From contig NC_059073.1 of assembly GCF_020497125.1 (NCBI RefSeq), positions 139,881,012 through 139,945,011 on the forward strand: a stretch of DNA of 64,000 nucleotides. The letters run 5' to 3'. This stretch comes from Mauremys mutica. Its lineage: Eukaryota > Chordata > Testudines > Geoemydidae. Made by a program: the position numbers and the translations under genes. Below the pieces are notes generated by a model. It made no database searches. It was not told the DNA's origin and saw only the letters and a program-made list of their open reading frames with translations. Of the stretch, positions 35,191 to 46,985 are shown piece after piece. Positions within the stretch are counted from its first letter, which is position 1. Each line of letters opens with the position of its first letter.

Positions 35191-35476
35191 GAGTATGTCT
35201 GGAAAAGCTGTGGCACCAAGTTCCAGACCCCAAGTCAACTGACACACGCTCACGGGGCTTGTGCATGGGGCTAAAAGTAGCAGTGTAAAAGTCCCCATTT
35301 GGGCTGGAGCCTGGACTCCAGAAACCAGCAATGGGGGAGGGTCTCGGAGCCCAGGCTCCCACCTGAGGCTGAATGTCTACACTGCTATTTTTAGCCTCAC
35401 AGCTCAAGCCTGAGGCAATTGACCCAGGCTCTGAGACTCAACGCCAGCGGGTTTTCTTTGCGGCATAGACATACCC
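35191..35476. mobile_element. non-autonomous DNA element with ggtatgtct ends
   Basis: The left end, agtatgtctggaa, and right end, 'catagacataccc', are inverted. Inside, 'ggctggagcctggactccag' and similar words mirror each other. It belongs with 29564-29790. The 111-codon frame on the minus strand is non-coding element sequence. Confidence 0.65.
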
Positions 35477-35832
35477 AAAGGCACACAATGGTGATTAAAA
35501 AAATCAATTGGGACAGGACACTTATCTGCCTTTAGGTTGCTTTAGTGCTCCAGGATTATATGACTGAGGGTTTCAAAGTGTCTCCTGCTCTTCAGGGTTT
35601 CATAGATTCAAAGACTTTAAGCCCCCAAAAAGAGCCATTAGTTCATCTAGTCTGAAATAGAACAACACAGGCCATAGAATTTCACCCCGTTACTCCCCAT
35701 TTTGAGCCCAATAATTTGCCTTATTAAAGTATATCTCCCAGAAAGATAGTCTTTACCTGAAGGTATCAAGAAATGAAGAATCCACTATTTCCCACAATAG
35801 TTTGTTCCAGTGATTAATCACCCCCACTGTTA

Positions 35833-35861
35833 CAAAAAAAAGGGGGGGGGGAGGGGGGTCG
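35833..35861. repeat. A-run/G-run tract
   Basis: An eight-A run is followed by ten G, a single A and six G. Strand-asymmetric and G-quadruplex-prone, inside the CR1 copy. Confidence 0.75.
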
Positions 35862-35969
35862 TCTTAATTTGAATTTGTCTGGTTTCAGTTTCTAGACTCT
35901 CGTTCTTGTTAAGCCTTCTTTGGCAGATTGAAGACTCTTTTAATACTTGTTATTTTCTCCACATAATGG

Positions 35970-36079
35970 TGTGACGGGTTCCCCCTGGAGTGCCACTTGG
36001 AACTGGGATATCCCTGAGCCCGCCTGTCCCACCAGCCTGGGTTTCTCTTATCTGTGCTGCTGTGACAGCCTCTCCAGCG

Positions 36080-36132
<53 letters not shown>

Positions 36133-37075
36133 CCAGCTGCAGCTCTATTCACACACATGCTGAGATCAGCTCTGCATAGGAGAGCTCAGCTAAGGAATTA
36201 TCGAGCTCGCAAGTGCACACCCCCTCTGGAGTATAAACCCAATATTGTATCGTCTTGAGCTGCACAGAGAACTATGCAGCGTAAGCTTGTAAAATTCACC
36301 CTCTCCCTCAATGTGGCAAGAGAGATGCAAAAGCTTTCTGCCCCAAGTATGAGTTCCACACTGGTTTTAGAGACAAAACAAAACAACTACAAGAGATAGA
36401 TTTTAAGTGATTATAAGTGATAGCAAACAGATTACCTTAATAAATAAACAAAAACTGCAGATTGAGCTTTACATGCTAGATAGGTAGGATATAAATTAGC
36501 AAATTCTCACCTGAATGATATTTTTGGCAGATTCTTAAGACACAAGTTTTCATAAGCAGACTACAAATCCTTCTAGCCTGGGACCATCACTTCCTACAAC
36601 AATAAACCTGGAAACACCTGAGGAACAAAGACTGAGCTGTGGGGAGAGTGAGGTCCCCCCATGATGTCATTTCCCTCCTTTTATGTCTTCTCCCCACTTG
36701 CTGGAGAGCTCTTTTGCTGTGACCTGAGTCAAGCAGTTCCCATTGTGTAGTGCTCTCTCAGAGGTTTCTATTGTACACGGTTCCCGGGGTAATCCTTGTG
36801 CTTTTCTGCATTTTCTCAATAATCCATTAGCATTGTTTGGCCTTTTTACTGTCGTACCTGAAAGGCTGCTTGTGAGTGTTTTCAACCTCATGACACGTTT
36901 CAGTAACACACACACACAGCCAAACTTCATAACTTCACATACGACGATAGCACATACAATCCAATGAGATATGACTGTCTAGCAGATGAAGCCTTTTAGA
37001 ATGACACCTCACAGGGCATGTTTTGTATAAGGCATATCCTAATTACATGACAGTGGTGAATATTGGGGTGTCACA
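35970..37075. mobile_element. solo LTR (probable), 1106 bp
   Basis: The element has TG...CA ends that are inverted over TGTGACGGGT and 'GGGGTGTCACA'. Its insertion point is fixed independently, because the antisense CR1 continues directly on either side. The flanking 5-mers aatgg and gaagg match at 3 of 5 positions, so the duplication is eroded. Inside is a (GC)n(CA)n microsatellite at 36077-36131. No gag, pol, env or second LTR is present, as expected after LTR-LTR recombination. Orientation is uncertain. Confidence 0.75.
36077..36131. repeat. (GC)n(AC)n compound microsatellite
   Basis: Six GC units then about 21 AC units, fully alternating purine/pyrimidine and therefore Z-DNA-prone. It lies within the LTR. 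Confidence 0.95.
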
Positions 37076-37160
37076 GAAGGTACTTCTATGATCAAGTCAC
37101 TTCTCAATTTTCTTTTTGATAGCTAAAAAGATGCAGTTCTTTAAGTGTCTTACTGTGGGG

Positions 37161-37469
37161 CAGGGGTAGGCAAACTATGGCATGCGCACCAAAGATGGCA
37201 CACGAGCTGATTTTCAGTGGCACTCACACTGCCCAGGTCCTGGCCACCGGGCTGGGGGGGCTCTGCATTTTAATTTAATTTTCAATGAAGCTTCTTAAAC
37301 ATTTTAAAAACCTTATTTACTTTACATACGACAATAGGTTAGTTTTATATTATAGACTTATAGAAAGAGACCAAAAAACGTTAAAATGTATTACCGGCAC
37401 GCAAAACCTTAAATTAGAATGAATAAATGAAGACTCGGCACACCGCTTCTGAAAGGCTGCTGATCCCTG
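37161..37469 (+). mobile_element. hAT MITE, 309 bp
   Basis: The left terminus caggggtaggcaaac and right terminus 'gctgctgatccctg' are the two ends of the same element as 52000-52310, there reversed. The TSD is ctgtgggg (37153-37160) against ctgtaggg (37470-37477), 7 of 8. The interior has 'ttttaatttaattttcaatg', 'ccttatttactttacatacg' and 'atgaagactcggcacac'. Non-coding. Confidence 0.9.
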
Positions 37470-37763
37470 CTGTAGGGCATATGCTCTAAATAAACCCTCA
37501 GATAATTTTTTGGCTCTTTTTGGTACCTTATTCAGTTTTTCAACATGCTTTTTAAAATTCTAACACCAGAAACGTATGCAGTATTCTGTCAGTATCACCA
37601 ATGTTGTCTACAGAAGTAAAAATCACTTTCCTGCTCTCTGTTTATAGTGTTTTAATGGGTAAATTCCACCGAGCAATACTGAGTTTCTCAAAGAGACGAG
37701 CTCTCGGGCAGGGGCTCAAGTTCACATTCTAAATGCCTTTCTGGCCTAAATCAATCCTTAAAA

Positions 37764-37795
37764 CAAACAAACAAACAAACAACAAAACAAAAAAC
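37764..37795. repeat. (CAAA)n microsatellite
   Basis: Tandem aaac units with minor interruptions. Confidence 0.8.
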
Positions 37796-39089
37796 CCCAG
37801 AAAACTTCAGTTTATCCAAATGGCCTCGGGAACATCCAAAACTTTCAGATAACTGGGTGTTCAGATAATGGAAATGCTTGTTTGACCTGCAGTTTTTCTG
37901 ATATAGTCCTAGCAAACTGCTGTTGCTGCTGAAATGGGATTAGGCCTCAAGTAATTGCAGGTAGTGGCACAGAACTGCTATGCAAATACAAAGGCATTGA
38001 TTAGCATTAACAGTGCAAGGGGGAAAAGTTATTAGTGGGTGACAAACATAGGGCTTCCTGTGGGACACACTCTGGATTTGGATAACTAGGATTTTCAGAT
38101 AAAGGGAATATGGATAACTGGAATTGTATGGCATTTACCCACTTTGGTTGGTGTCTAGATTTTGAAAAACTTGATGAAAGTGCTCAGGAAGGAAGTTCTA
38201 CAGGCAAGAACCCTGAAACAAGGACACCCAGTTCATCTGTAATTTAACAAGGGAGAGACCCAAGGGTGGTAGCCTTAGAGGAACATGTGGGAGACAAATG
38301 GCTGATCAGATCTCTTGAGGCTTATACACCTTGAGCAGCGCAGGTCCTTACTTCGTCCTTTTCACCTATGCTAAGGATAAGGCAACCGTGTCTGCATTTG
38401 ACCTACTCTGCACCTCAAAAACATTTGATGTTCATTTCTCTCCAGGAATTTCCAACAAAATCCTTCAGTGTCATGCTTCAGGGCTGGTCAGGAGCTGATC
38501 CATTTAAAATAATTGGGGAGTGTGGAGAAAGATGTCTACAGCACTCTTCCTAACTCACTGGTTCTTGTTTTCCAAGAGATACATGGGAAAAAAAACCCAA
38601 CAAAAACAAACAAATTAAAAAACCCCAAGCACTGCATTATTTTCTGCCAGTTTAAGGCATTAAAGCATCACTACTGAAAATCATAAAAGTGAGGAGGTAT
38701 TACTACTGCAAGTTACTCTAAAGCATTTCCATGTTGATTATATTATGGCCACGAGTGCAACACTGATTCCTGCAGCCCTTCGAGGTTCAGAATATCCATT
38801 TCTGAAAGTAATTGAGCGCGCAGTGGCTCATATATTAGTGCACATCAATAGCCTGATTAGATTTTGTTTTCTAGCCTCTGCTTCAGGACACAGGCTGTCA
38901 GTAGTATCTGCTGCACTGGGGTTCAAGGGTGTAAAGGGAGGATTTCACTTAAGGTCAGCAGGAATACAATTAAAATCTTTGAAAATAGAGGGTTTCCACT
39001 GAAAGGCAAGGAACTCCCATTTTCAGCCTCTGATGGGCCAAGTTGCAGTGGTCACAGAGAGGCTCATATTAAAATTTAAGTTTTTTTGT

Positions 39090-39275
39090 ATAGCCTATAT
39101 CAGCCTTAGATCTCAATGTGCATCACAAAGGAGCCAAGTATCACTATTCCTATTTCACAGATGAGGAAACTGAGGCACAGAGGTTTGACATGACCTGCCC
39201 CAGATCACCCAGCAGGACAACGCAGATAGAACCTGCTGTGTCTTGAAACCCAGTCCAGTGTCCTAGCCAGCTTGG
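39090..39275 (-). repeat. MIR-type SINE, antisense
   Basis: 'ctattcctatttcacagatg', 'aggaaactgaggcacagagg', 'cccagatcacccagcagg', 'ttgaaacccagtccagtgtc'. Good antisense order of the SINE. Confidence 0.75.
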
Positions 39276-39875
39276 CATTAGACCCAGTGGGGCTCTGTAA
39301 GGCTGCTGCAGCTCACCCTTGCGGATCACACTGCAGGATCAGAGCCTGTACTAGAGGAAAATGGCGCATTTCAAAAGTTTTGTCTGAAGGATGTTTTATT
39401 TTAAAAACTTGAGCACCCCTAATGGCTTGCTAAACAAGAGTAAGCAACATAATGGATTAAAGCAGTGATGGGCAAAGCTCCAAAGAGTTGATTCAAATAA
39501 TAAGAAGAAATAAGCAATACTAATAAATAAATGATATAAATGGAGGGTATCATTTAGCAAGAAAGGGCATTACTAAGTTACTGCCAAGCCTGTGTTTACC
39601 CTCTGCACAGCTCTCCATGAGATCTATTTATCTACAAGCTCAATTCTTCTCACTTAGATCCCGATGGAGCAAAGCACATCAACGATCCCATTCAAACCAA
39701 TTCAACTACTGATGGGTTTAAATATACAAGACAAGGGGATGAGGTAATATCTTTTATTAGACCAATATTCTGTTGGTGAAAGTGACACGCTTTTGAGCTC
39801 CGCAGAACTATTCTTCGGGTCTGGGTTTAAATATAAGCAGATGCTCAGTGTTTTGCTGGATCAGAAACCTTGCTT

Positions 39876-39955
39876 CTGGTGTAAATCGTGATTAACTCCA
39901 TTCAAGTCAGTGGTCAAGTTTGGTAGGAAGCCACCGTGAGAGGGGAATCAGGCTG
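39876..39955. repeat. MITE fragment
   Basis: 'ggtgtaaatcgtgattaact' and 'ccattcaagtcagtgg', ending 'gaggggaatcaggctg'. Same family as 28155. Confidence 0.5.
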
Positions 39956-39970
39956 ATGGATAGATTAGAG

Positions 39971-40276
39971 CAAAGGTGGCCAACCCGCAGCCCATGAGAC
40001 ACATGTGGCTCTTTTACAGTTGAAATGCAGCTCACGGACCCCAAGTCCCTCTCCCCATTCTGTGCCTACCAGACTGGGGAGGGAGGTTAGGCCTTCTGCC
40101 CTGTGATGGGGTGGTGGGGTTTCAGCCCCATGGGGCACACCAGCCGGGGCTGAAGCCCTGAAACCTGCCCCTTCTCATGGGGCCGAAGCCCCGAGTCCCA
40201 GCAGGCACGCCTGGTGCTTGAATTTCTGAAGATTATCATATGCGGTTTGGAGGGCCAGTAAGTTTGGCCACTCCTG
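39971..40276. mobile_element. hAT MITE, 306 bp
   Basis: The ends caaaggtggccaac and 'gtttggccactcctg' are inverted. It is flanked by a perfect 8-bp duplication, gattagag, at 39963-39970 and 40277-40284. The interior is C/G-rich with repeated 'ggctgaagccc' words and no transposase. A different subfamily from 37161 and 52000. Confidence 0.93.
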
Positions 40277-40445
40277 GATTAGAGTAAACTGCTCTACCTG
40301 GGTGACATCACGACCTTGCCCTCTCCATACTGTTAAACGAGAGGCAGGGGAAGTCCCAACTACATGGGCCCAGAGTCCTGGGATAGAAAAAAAGGTTGAA
40401 AACCACTAGCTTCGAACAATCAGGAAGAAACAGAGAGACGAGGGA

Positions 40446-40600
40446 GAAGTCTAGTGGTTAAAAGTATGAAAAAGGAAGTCAAGAAATGTGGCTTCTATTC
40501 CTAACTCCTCTAGTGATGTCATGCAGGTCACTTAGTCTCCCTGTGTCTGTTTCTCCATCTGAAACATAGAAGAGAACATCCCTAAAGTGCTTGGAATTCA
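40446..40600 (+). repeat. MIR-type SINE, sense
   Basis: 'agtctagtggttaaaagtat', 'ggcttctattcctaactcct', 'catgcaggtcacttagtctc', 'tgtctgtttctccatctga'. The order follows box A, box B, core. Confidence 0.7.
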
Positions 40601-40674
40601 TCTGAGGAAAGCCTCCATCTGAGTGAAATGGGCTATTATAGATGCAATGTTGGAGAGTGTACACAAAAAGGAAG

Positions 40675-40998
40675 GATAATACAACGGTTCGGATGCTAGA
40701 CTGGGATTTCATTCTATGCACAGCCACAGACTTCCATGGTGACCTTGGACAAGTCAATTACAGCCAGATTTTTAAGTTCCTAAACATGTACATAGGTGCC
40801 AAGGCACGTTTGAAAACCCCTCTAGTAACCTACATGCATCTTTCAGCATCACCTTTAAAAATCTGGCCCTAAGTCTCTTTCGTGCTTCACTTCCCCATCT
40901 CTAGGGAACATTAGCACTTCCCTACCTTGCAGGGATGTTGTGAGGTAAATACAACATTAAAGACTGTGTGGTGTTCAGATACTGTGGTTTTGGGGGCC
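40675..40998 (+). repeat. MIR-type SINE, sense, cut by the LTR
   Basis: The head and core ('ccatggtgaccttggacaag', then an insert of ~90 bp, then 'aagtctctttcgtgcttcac', 'cttccctaccttgcaggga', 'tgttgtgaggtaaataca') run up to 'gatactgtggttttgggggc'. The tail resumes at 41690 after the LTR ('gagccacagaattacctaag', comparable to 14590-14625). Confidence 0.7.
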
Positions 40999-41689
40999 TG
41001 TGGTACAGTTGACTTCCCACAAGCACATCCCCTTGTGACTGGGTGTGGCGTAGGCTGCCTGTCATCCTCTAGGCCTCTCTGTCGGCAGCCACTTTAGCCC
41101 TGTAATGGTCTGCCCCTTCTTGTGACTCAACCCTACCACCAGGTCATGGTTAGCGTCACCCATTCCAGAAAATCCAACAGAAACAGATGTCTGTTCCCGC
41201 CATCTGCTCTGCTGCCCTCAATCCTAGGCCAAGTGGTCCATCCACCCATTTCTCAGGGCTTTCAGTAGCCCATAGCCCCTTCTCAGGGGCTACGTGCCAC
41301 CTTATCAGTGGCTGGTAGGGAAACTCAGGCCCAGGCTCTACACTGGGCTTTAGTCCAAAGACCCCAGGACAGGCAGTCAAGGTTCACTTCAACATAGTCC
41401 TTGCTGCTGGATTTCTTCCTACCAAGCCTTTCCCTGGACTTGCTCCTCACCCTACAAGAGCCTTCTTGTTCCATACAGGTCTCTTTGCTCCCTATTATCA
41501 GCAGAGTGACTACAAAGATCCATCCTGCATCACCTTCCTCTCTTTATTTAACCATCCAGACCCTCCCCAGCTGGGTTTCATCATTAATTAGGCCTGGCCC
41601 ATCCTCCAGGTGCAACCAGGTGGGCTAATTGCACTCCATAACTATTATTAAGCTTTTGCTTACTTATGTGGGGTAGATACCCCATCACG
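40999..41689 (-). mobile_element. solo LTR (probable), 691 bp
   Basis: It starts TGTGGTACAG and ends 'ataccccatcacg'. The flanks gggcc (40994-40998) and gagcc (41690-41694) match at 4 of 5, a probable 5-bp TSD. The right part, 'cagctgggtttcatcattaa', 'ttaggcctggcc', 'ccaggtgcaacc', is shared with the LTR at 57106-57862 (cagctgggcttcatcatc...ccaggtgcaatc). It lies inside a SINE, so insertion postdates that SINE. No internal retroviral genes. Confidence 0.72.
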
Positions 41690-42842
41690 GAGCCACAGAA
41701 TTACCTAAGATGACAGGTATTCACACGTTTGCAGGAACTAGACTTTCTGTAGTGCAGGACTCTGGGGTTTCCCATACACACACACACGCACCCCTTTCAT
41801 GAAAAGCCTAATGAAATCAAAGTGTTAATGCGATTTCTAAATATAAGAATAAGAGGACTCTGGAATCAATGTGTAGTACTACCAGGTTCCTATCAATAGA
41901 GAGAAAATAACTAGTTTTCCTTATTTATGACTCCCTGGAACAAATGAAACTGTGTTTTGAAGATTATTTATATGGAAGAAAGATTCTTCCTCCCTCTTAA
42001 TATCACATAAAATTGTTAGCTTTGGGAAATTGTTCAAGTGGATCATAACTTGGGTCCAAAATGGCTGTATGTTCCCAATATTTAATTACAAAGATTATTC
42101 ATCTCTCAGAGCTCTTCAGAAAATTACGGGAAGGAAAGTCTATTAATCTGTTTTTATACTGTCCTTCCGTGGTCATCCATAATACTTGGATGGTAGAGAA
42201 ATATGTTTTAATTCAGCTACTTTTTTGTTGCCATGCCTTTAGGGGAGAAATTATTAGTCAAAGAAATGGTATTTCTTACAAAATTATATTTTCAGAACCC
42301 ACATTATATTAGAAATATGCTCAATGGTTCTGCAGAAAAGGCTTGTTCCAAAGCCCAGTGAAGCCAGTCAAAAAGACTTCAGTGAACTTTGGACCAATCC
42401 CAAATCCAGCAATTTTTATGCAGTAAGACTCTGTGGAGAAGAGACTACATTCACTTGAAATAGTTTGATATGAGACAACGTTATAGCGGAACTGTTGGGA
42501 ACCTAGGGGGAACCTAGCCTATCATCAGGAAAGGGAGTGATCAGGAAGGGAAGCACTTCTGGCTCTCATAAGACTAGGTAACATGGAATTAAAAGATTGA
42601 CCAAACTTGTAAAGAGTAATAACTACCTGAAGAGCACAGCATCAGCTCTACTGGTGCCTAGCACCACATCAGTCTAAGATAAATCTGGGCTTCGACGATT
42701 TAATTCCTGACTGAGAGAAGGTAAGAGCAGAATGAAATGAATGAAGATATGCTAGCTTTACAAAAGTGAGCTCCAAATTAGGCCTGGCAGTATTTGGGGG
42801 AATTGAACAAAAGATATTTCGATGACCCAAAAGACCCAGGCC

Positions 42843-42931
42843 AGGGCCAGATCTTATGCTGGTATTAATCAGTGTAGCTTTGTTGACTTAAATGGAGGTA
42901 CATCCATGGGCATCAGCTGAGGAGACTGCCC
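42843..42931. repeat. palindromic MITE with gggccagat ends
   Basis: agggccagatcttatgctgg at the left and 'catcagctgaggagactgcc' at the right, with 'tgttgacttaaatggagg' between. Family of 27289. Confidence 0.65.
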
Positions 42932-43624
42932 TTCATCTGCATTTTACTGAAGTTAATATGATCATTAAAAAAAAACAAAAAACAGTACGTGCCAATTGTT
43001 GCTATGCTGCGGTAACTGAGAAAACCATTGTATGTTTCTACATTAGGCTAGGAAATAAGACAACAGATCACACAACTGTCTTGGTTATTAAACAGCCACC
43101 ATTGTACCAGTCTACCAAGGAAATGAATTACACAGTCTTACTGGTAAACAGCAAAAAAAGTTACTAGCAATTAAACATCACTGTATTAATTTTTGCAGAG
43201 CTGGGAATACCCCACAGGTTTCCCTTTAGTGTTTCTTAATTACTAGACCAAATAACCCTCAGCATTTGCCAGATAATCAACCAAGTGGAATTGCTCATTC
43301 ATATAGCGAACACTGAAATGTGCTACTGAACATCCTTGGTTGTGGTTACAATCTTCCTCTGTCCTAAATTGAAGAACTTTCACTGCAAACTACAACAGAC
43401 AAGGAAGAAAATCACCACCAACAGGCACCCAAATACAGCATTAGGGGAAGGGCCATGACTCCCAGAGAGTTTGGTGACAATCATGGCCACACTGCTATTA
43501 GATTAATAGACTCCTGAGCTCTGAGGTCACCACTGAATTACTTCATTTGTGTGCTGGCATAACACTGGAGTAACACTGTTGCTATTTCAGGCCTGTTAGG
43601 ATTATTCTGATATTGAATGTATGG

Positions 43625-43690
43625 GCCAGATTTTCAGCTGCTATAAATCAGCATAACTCCAGTGAAGACAGCTGAGGAACTAGCCCCTAG
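43625..43690. repeat. MITE fragment
   Basis: 'gccagattttcagctgctat' and 'aaatcagcataactccagtg' are the left half of the same family. The right half is not mirrored clearly. Confidence 0.45.
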
Positions 43691-43769
43691 CTCTGAGTTC
43701 AGAATTATGAGTCTTTGGTACAGGTTTAGCTGTATATAGCACTTAATGTATGCAACTACTGGAGCTGAC

Positions 43770-44165
43770 CAGAAAACAGATTTTCCGTTTTGAGATTTAA
43801 AAGAAAAAAAAAAAAAAGAGTCCTAAATGGGGAAGAAAAGTTTGCATTTTTTTGCTAATTTAAAATATATACAAGTTTCTGGTCAATCGAAATTTTTTTC
43901 CCCATAGAGTCAAAATGTTTTGTTTTTATTAAAATCATTTTTCATTTGTTTATATAAAATAAAGTAAATTTCAAAGTTAAATGTTGTTTTGAAATAATAA
44001 TAATAAAAAAAAAACCCTTTGTTCCAAAAATGCTGAAATGGAACATTTGGTCCTCAAACAAAATGTCAAAAGTGATATAATTTTGCAAAAAAAAATCTCT
44101 TTGGCTGAAATGACATTTTCTCATGGAAAATGTAGCCATTTTTTTTGGAGCAGCTCTAATAATTA
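43770..44165. repeat. AT-rich 'ttttgaaa' interspersed repeat
   Basis: Dense foldback words (tttccgttttgagattt, gtcaaaatgttttg, tttcaaagttaaatg, tttgttccaaaaatgctg). The right edge reads 'tttggagcagctctaat', which looks like the terminal 'agagctg' repeat of this family. Confidence 0.55.
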
Positions 44166-45100
44166 ACTTTCCTCTAAACAGGAAATCATAGTACATGTCA
44201 GACATTAAGACAATGCCCACTACACTGATGAAGTAGAACTATACCATTTAAAATCCAGAAAAACAAAACAAAACAGTGTGTGGCACTCTGGCAAGCCCTC
44301 AGGGCTCAGTTCCGCTCTTCAACTTGGTTGGCCCAATGGCCCTTGACCCCATTCATTTAATTAAAACCAGTTTGGTACACACTGCCATTGTTGAACTTGG
44401 TTCTGCAGAGAGAGGATTCTAGTCATCTCAGTACAGCACGTCACAAACACTACATTTAAAAAACCATAATTCAGTGACAAGGCTTTCTTTTTCCCATTGT
44501 GTGTGTTGTGGGGAGGGAAGGCAAATAGGAGTCCAGAAATTAGGAACCTCCAAGATACAGCGCTAACTTCCCACTCCCGATATCTTAATTCATAGCTCAG
44601 TTGACATGCAAGTGCCACAGCCTGTTTCTTTGCTTGCTCTATGAACAGCTGTCCAGACTTCTGTTTTGTGGGCACCATCTCTTGTGACTTTCCAGCTACT
44701 TTTGTTTTTTCTCTTCCATTGTCCAACATCCGGATTTTACTCCCAGTGTGCGTTACTTACTAGTCCTGGCTGATGGAGCAGGTGGATCACTTGTTACAAC
44801 TGCTGCTATCAAGCCGATTCACCAAATAATTCAAATGCAGTTGGGATCATTTCCCTGTGCACTCTGGATGCTGACAAGTTGGCTTGTAAATCCTATGATA
44901 ACCAATGGGAGAGATTTACATAAATAGCTCCTTAAAAGTTTCTTAAGTGCTCCTCAAAGGACCATAGTTGCAAAAAAAGTTCCATTTACTGAGACAGATG
45001 CTCATCTGGTGTTAAATAAGCCATGGTTTGCACCAGCTGAGGTTCTGGTTGATTATTTCTTTTCAGAGAATAGAGTTGAAAACAGCCATTAGTGATTTAA

Positions 45101-45195
45101 GGGTCAGGCCTATAGCTGGTATAAATCTGCATAGCTCCAATGGGTCCCTTTGCTCCCTTGGAGCTATGCTAGTTTACACCAGCTGAAGATTTGGT
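45101..45195. repeat. palindromic MITE, two-ended
   Basis: gggtcaggcctatagctggt and 'acaccagctgaagatttgg' are the ends. 'gcatagctccaa' and 'ttggagctatgc' form a perfect 12-bp inverted pair around 'tgggtccctttgctccc'. Confidence 0.78.
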
Positions 45196-46129
45196 ACAAA
45201 AGTCATCTTGACGGTAGCTATCAAGATTCCTTTGGTACAAGCGGGAGCAATGATTCACTGCTGATTTTCAGGGAAAGATTGCCAGCCTCTGAACTGCCCA
45301 CAGTACTTGCAGCAAGCAGTTGGTTCTTATGGGTCTTTTATACAAGTACCGAGCCAGCCAGACTCTGTTTAGGTTAGGAGTTCTACAGCCGTCAAAGCAC
45401 AAGGCAATCCAGGGTGCAAGCCAGATGAACTTCCCCTTTTTTAGCATATTCCTTAATTCCTTCTGTACCCCCAAGCCACACAGCATTCGTATTCAACAGA
45501 CCGAACACTAAGAACTGCAATTTAACCTCATCCAAGGTTACCAAACTCGGCTCATTCTTATTGCAATCAGTCTTTGTTAAGTAGCAAACTCATTTTTGAC
45601 AGTGATTAGCATATCCTGAATTTTTAAGAAGGCAGCAGCGGCTGATGTTATAAATTGCTTGCTGTCTCCTACTTGTGAGTAAATTGTACTAGGTAGTATT
45701 TCCCCTTCAAATGCCAACACATCTCCACAGTAAATTATTGTGATTGGTATAACCCCCTCTGGAGGACAGATTTGGATTAGATGGCAGTGGAAAGTATGTC
45801 AGTCAAACCTTGCAAATGAGAAATATATCAAGTACGGGACACAACTAATAAATCCAGAAGGGCCAAAAATCACAGAGACTTTCACACACAGAAATGCTGC
45901 TCTGTTTCCTAAGAGACTAAGGGACAGTATTTTACAGTCCACAAAGGTGGGACAAAAATCATGAATAAGCAAATACAATTTACAAGGCCAAGGAGACTGG
46001 AGAGGCAAAGGGACAGGTAACGGGAGCAGCGGCCTTTTATCTGTATTTCCCCAGGTTGAATCTAGATCAGGATATCAGCTGCTACCAGCTGAAGGCTGTG
46101 GGGTATATTAAGTCAGGAGAAATAACACC

Positions 46130-46222
46130 TTTTAGTGGTTAAAGCAGAGAAATGGGAATCAGGATCTCTGGCTCCACTGTACTCTTGCTTTGTAGCCACA
46201 GACAAGTCTGTCAGCCTCTGTG
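46130..46222 (+). repeat. MIR-type SINE head, sense
   Basis: 'ttttagtggttaaagcagag', 'tcaggatctctggctccact', 'gacaagtctgtcagcctctg'. It overlaps the 145-codon minus frame 46159-46596, which is therefore partly repeat-derived. Confidence 0.6.
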
Positions 46223-46844
46223 AGCCATTTGCATGTACAGTCCCGGTGGGTGAGTTGTGCATACAGCCACCCATGGTGGCGTGCACGCTGTGATAACTGT
46301 GCATTCAAATTATGCACAAACCTCCATGTCTCGGGATGTGTGCACCTCAGTGTTACACTTTGCACCTTCTCGTGAATTAGCTTGCACGATGCCGGCAAGT
46401 CTGACCAGCTAGCCCTGTAATAAAGAAGGTTGGTGCTAAGCAAGCCCTGGGTTTCCAATAAAAATCTCTGAAATGAGAGGAAGAAGTCAGACATGCCATT
46501 AGCAAAGTGACCCTTCCCCATCCCCCACACAAATACACATCTATCCTCTTGTACAGCCCTCATCAACAGAGCATTCAAGCACCTCAGAACAACCATGAGT
46601 CTTCACAAGACCTCTATGAGGTAGATGTAGTAAAGTGGTAAACAAGGAGTTAACTGGGTTACCCAGAGTATTATGAGTTGCAGCCATGCTCCAGGACTCC
46701 CTTATCTCCTGTTTTAGTTAGTGTGCGCTTTCCCTGTCCAAGGATATTCTATCTATATATAGTGGAATCAAGCAACACACTCCCAGCCTCCAGGACTGTC
46801 AGTAAAGTGTGTTTCTTGTGCACTGAGTAGTCCCTTTATGGAAG

Positions 46845-46985
46845 TAGGGAAGCAATTTCATAAGCGAGGAAAGATCAGGCGACTTGCCCAAGGTCACACA
46901 GAAAATTTGTGGGAGAGCCAGGAATTAAATGAGGATCTTCGGAGTCCTAATCTAGTGCCTTAGCCACAAGATCATCTGTCCTTCC
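46845..46985 (-). repeat. MIR-type SINE, antisense
   Basis: 'aagatcaggcgacttgccca', 'aggtcacacagaaaatttgt', 'gagccaggaattaaatgag' then 'tcctaatctagtgccttagc'. Clear antisense SINE core and head. Confidence 0.75.

Larger units (their letters stand above)
35598..37650 (-). mobile_element. old CR1 LINE, antisense, split by two later insertions
   Basis: The left part, 35598-35969, starts with the antisense 3' end 'catagattcaaagactttaa' and continues to 'gaagactcttttaatacttg'. The middle, 37076-37160, continues 'gaaggtacttctatgatcaa', 'cacttctcaattttcttttt' and 'aagtgtcttactgtgggg'. The right part, from 37470, continues 'gggcatatgctctaaa', 'ggctctttttggtacctta' and 'gcagtattctgtcagtatca'. In a CR1 these run on without a gap, so the LTR (35970-37075) and hAT (37161-37469) entered an existing CR1. 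Antisense of 'ctggtg...gcagtattc' is the ORF2 C-terminal coding part. Confidence 0.82.

Noticed and set aside
35909..36258. Cys/Val- and Thr/His-repeat frames
   Set aside because: They are translations of the GC/AC microsatellite inside the LTR.
37800..38145. Possible pogo/Tigger-type element ('cagataactgg', 'ggataactagg')
   Set aside because: The similar words are mostly direct, not inverted, and no TA-flanked ends could be fixed, so I left it unassigned.
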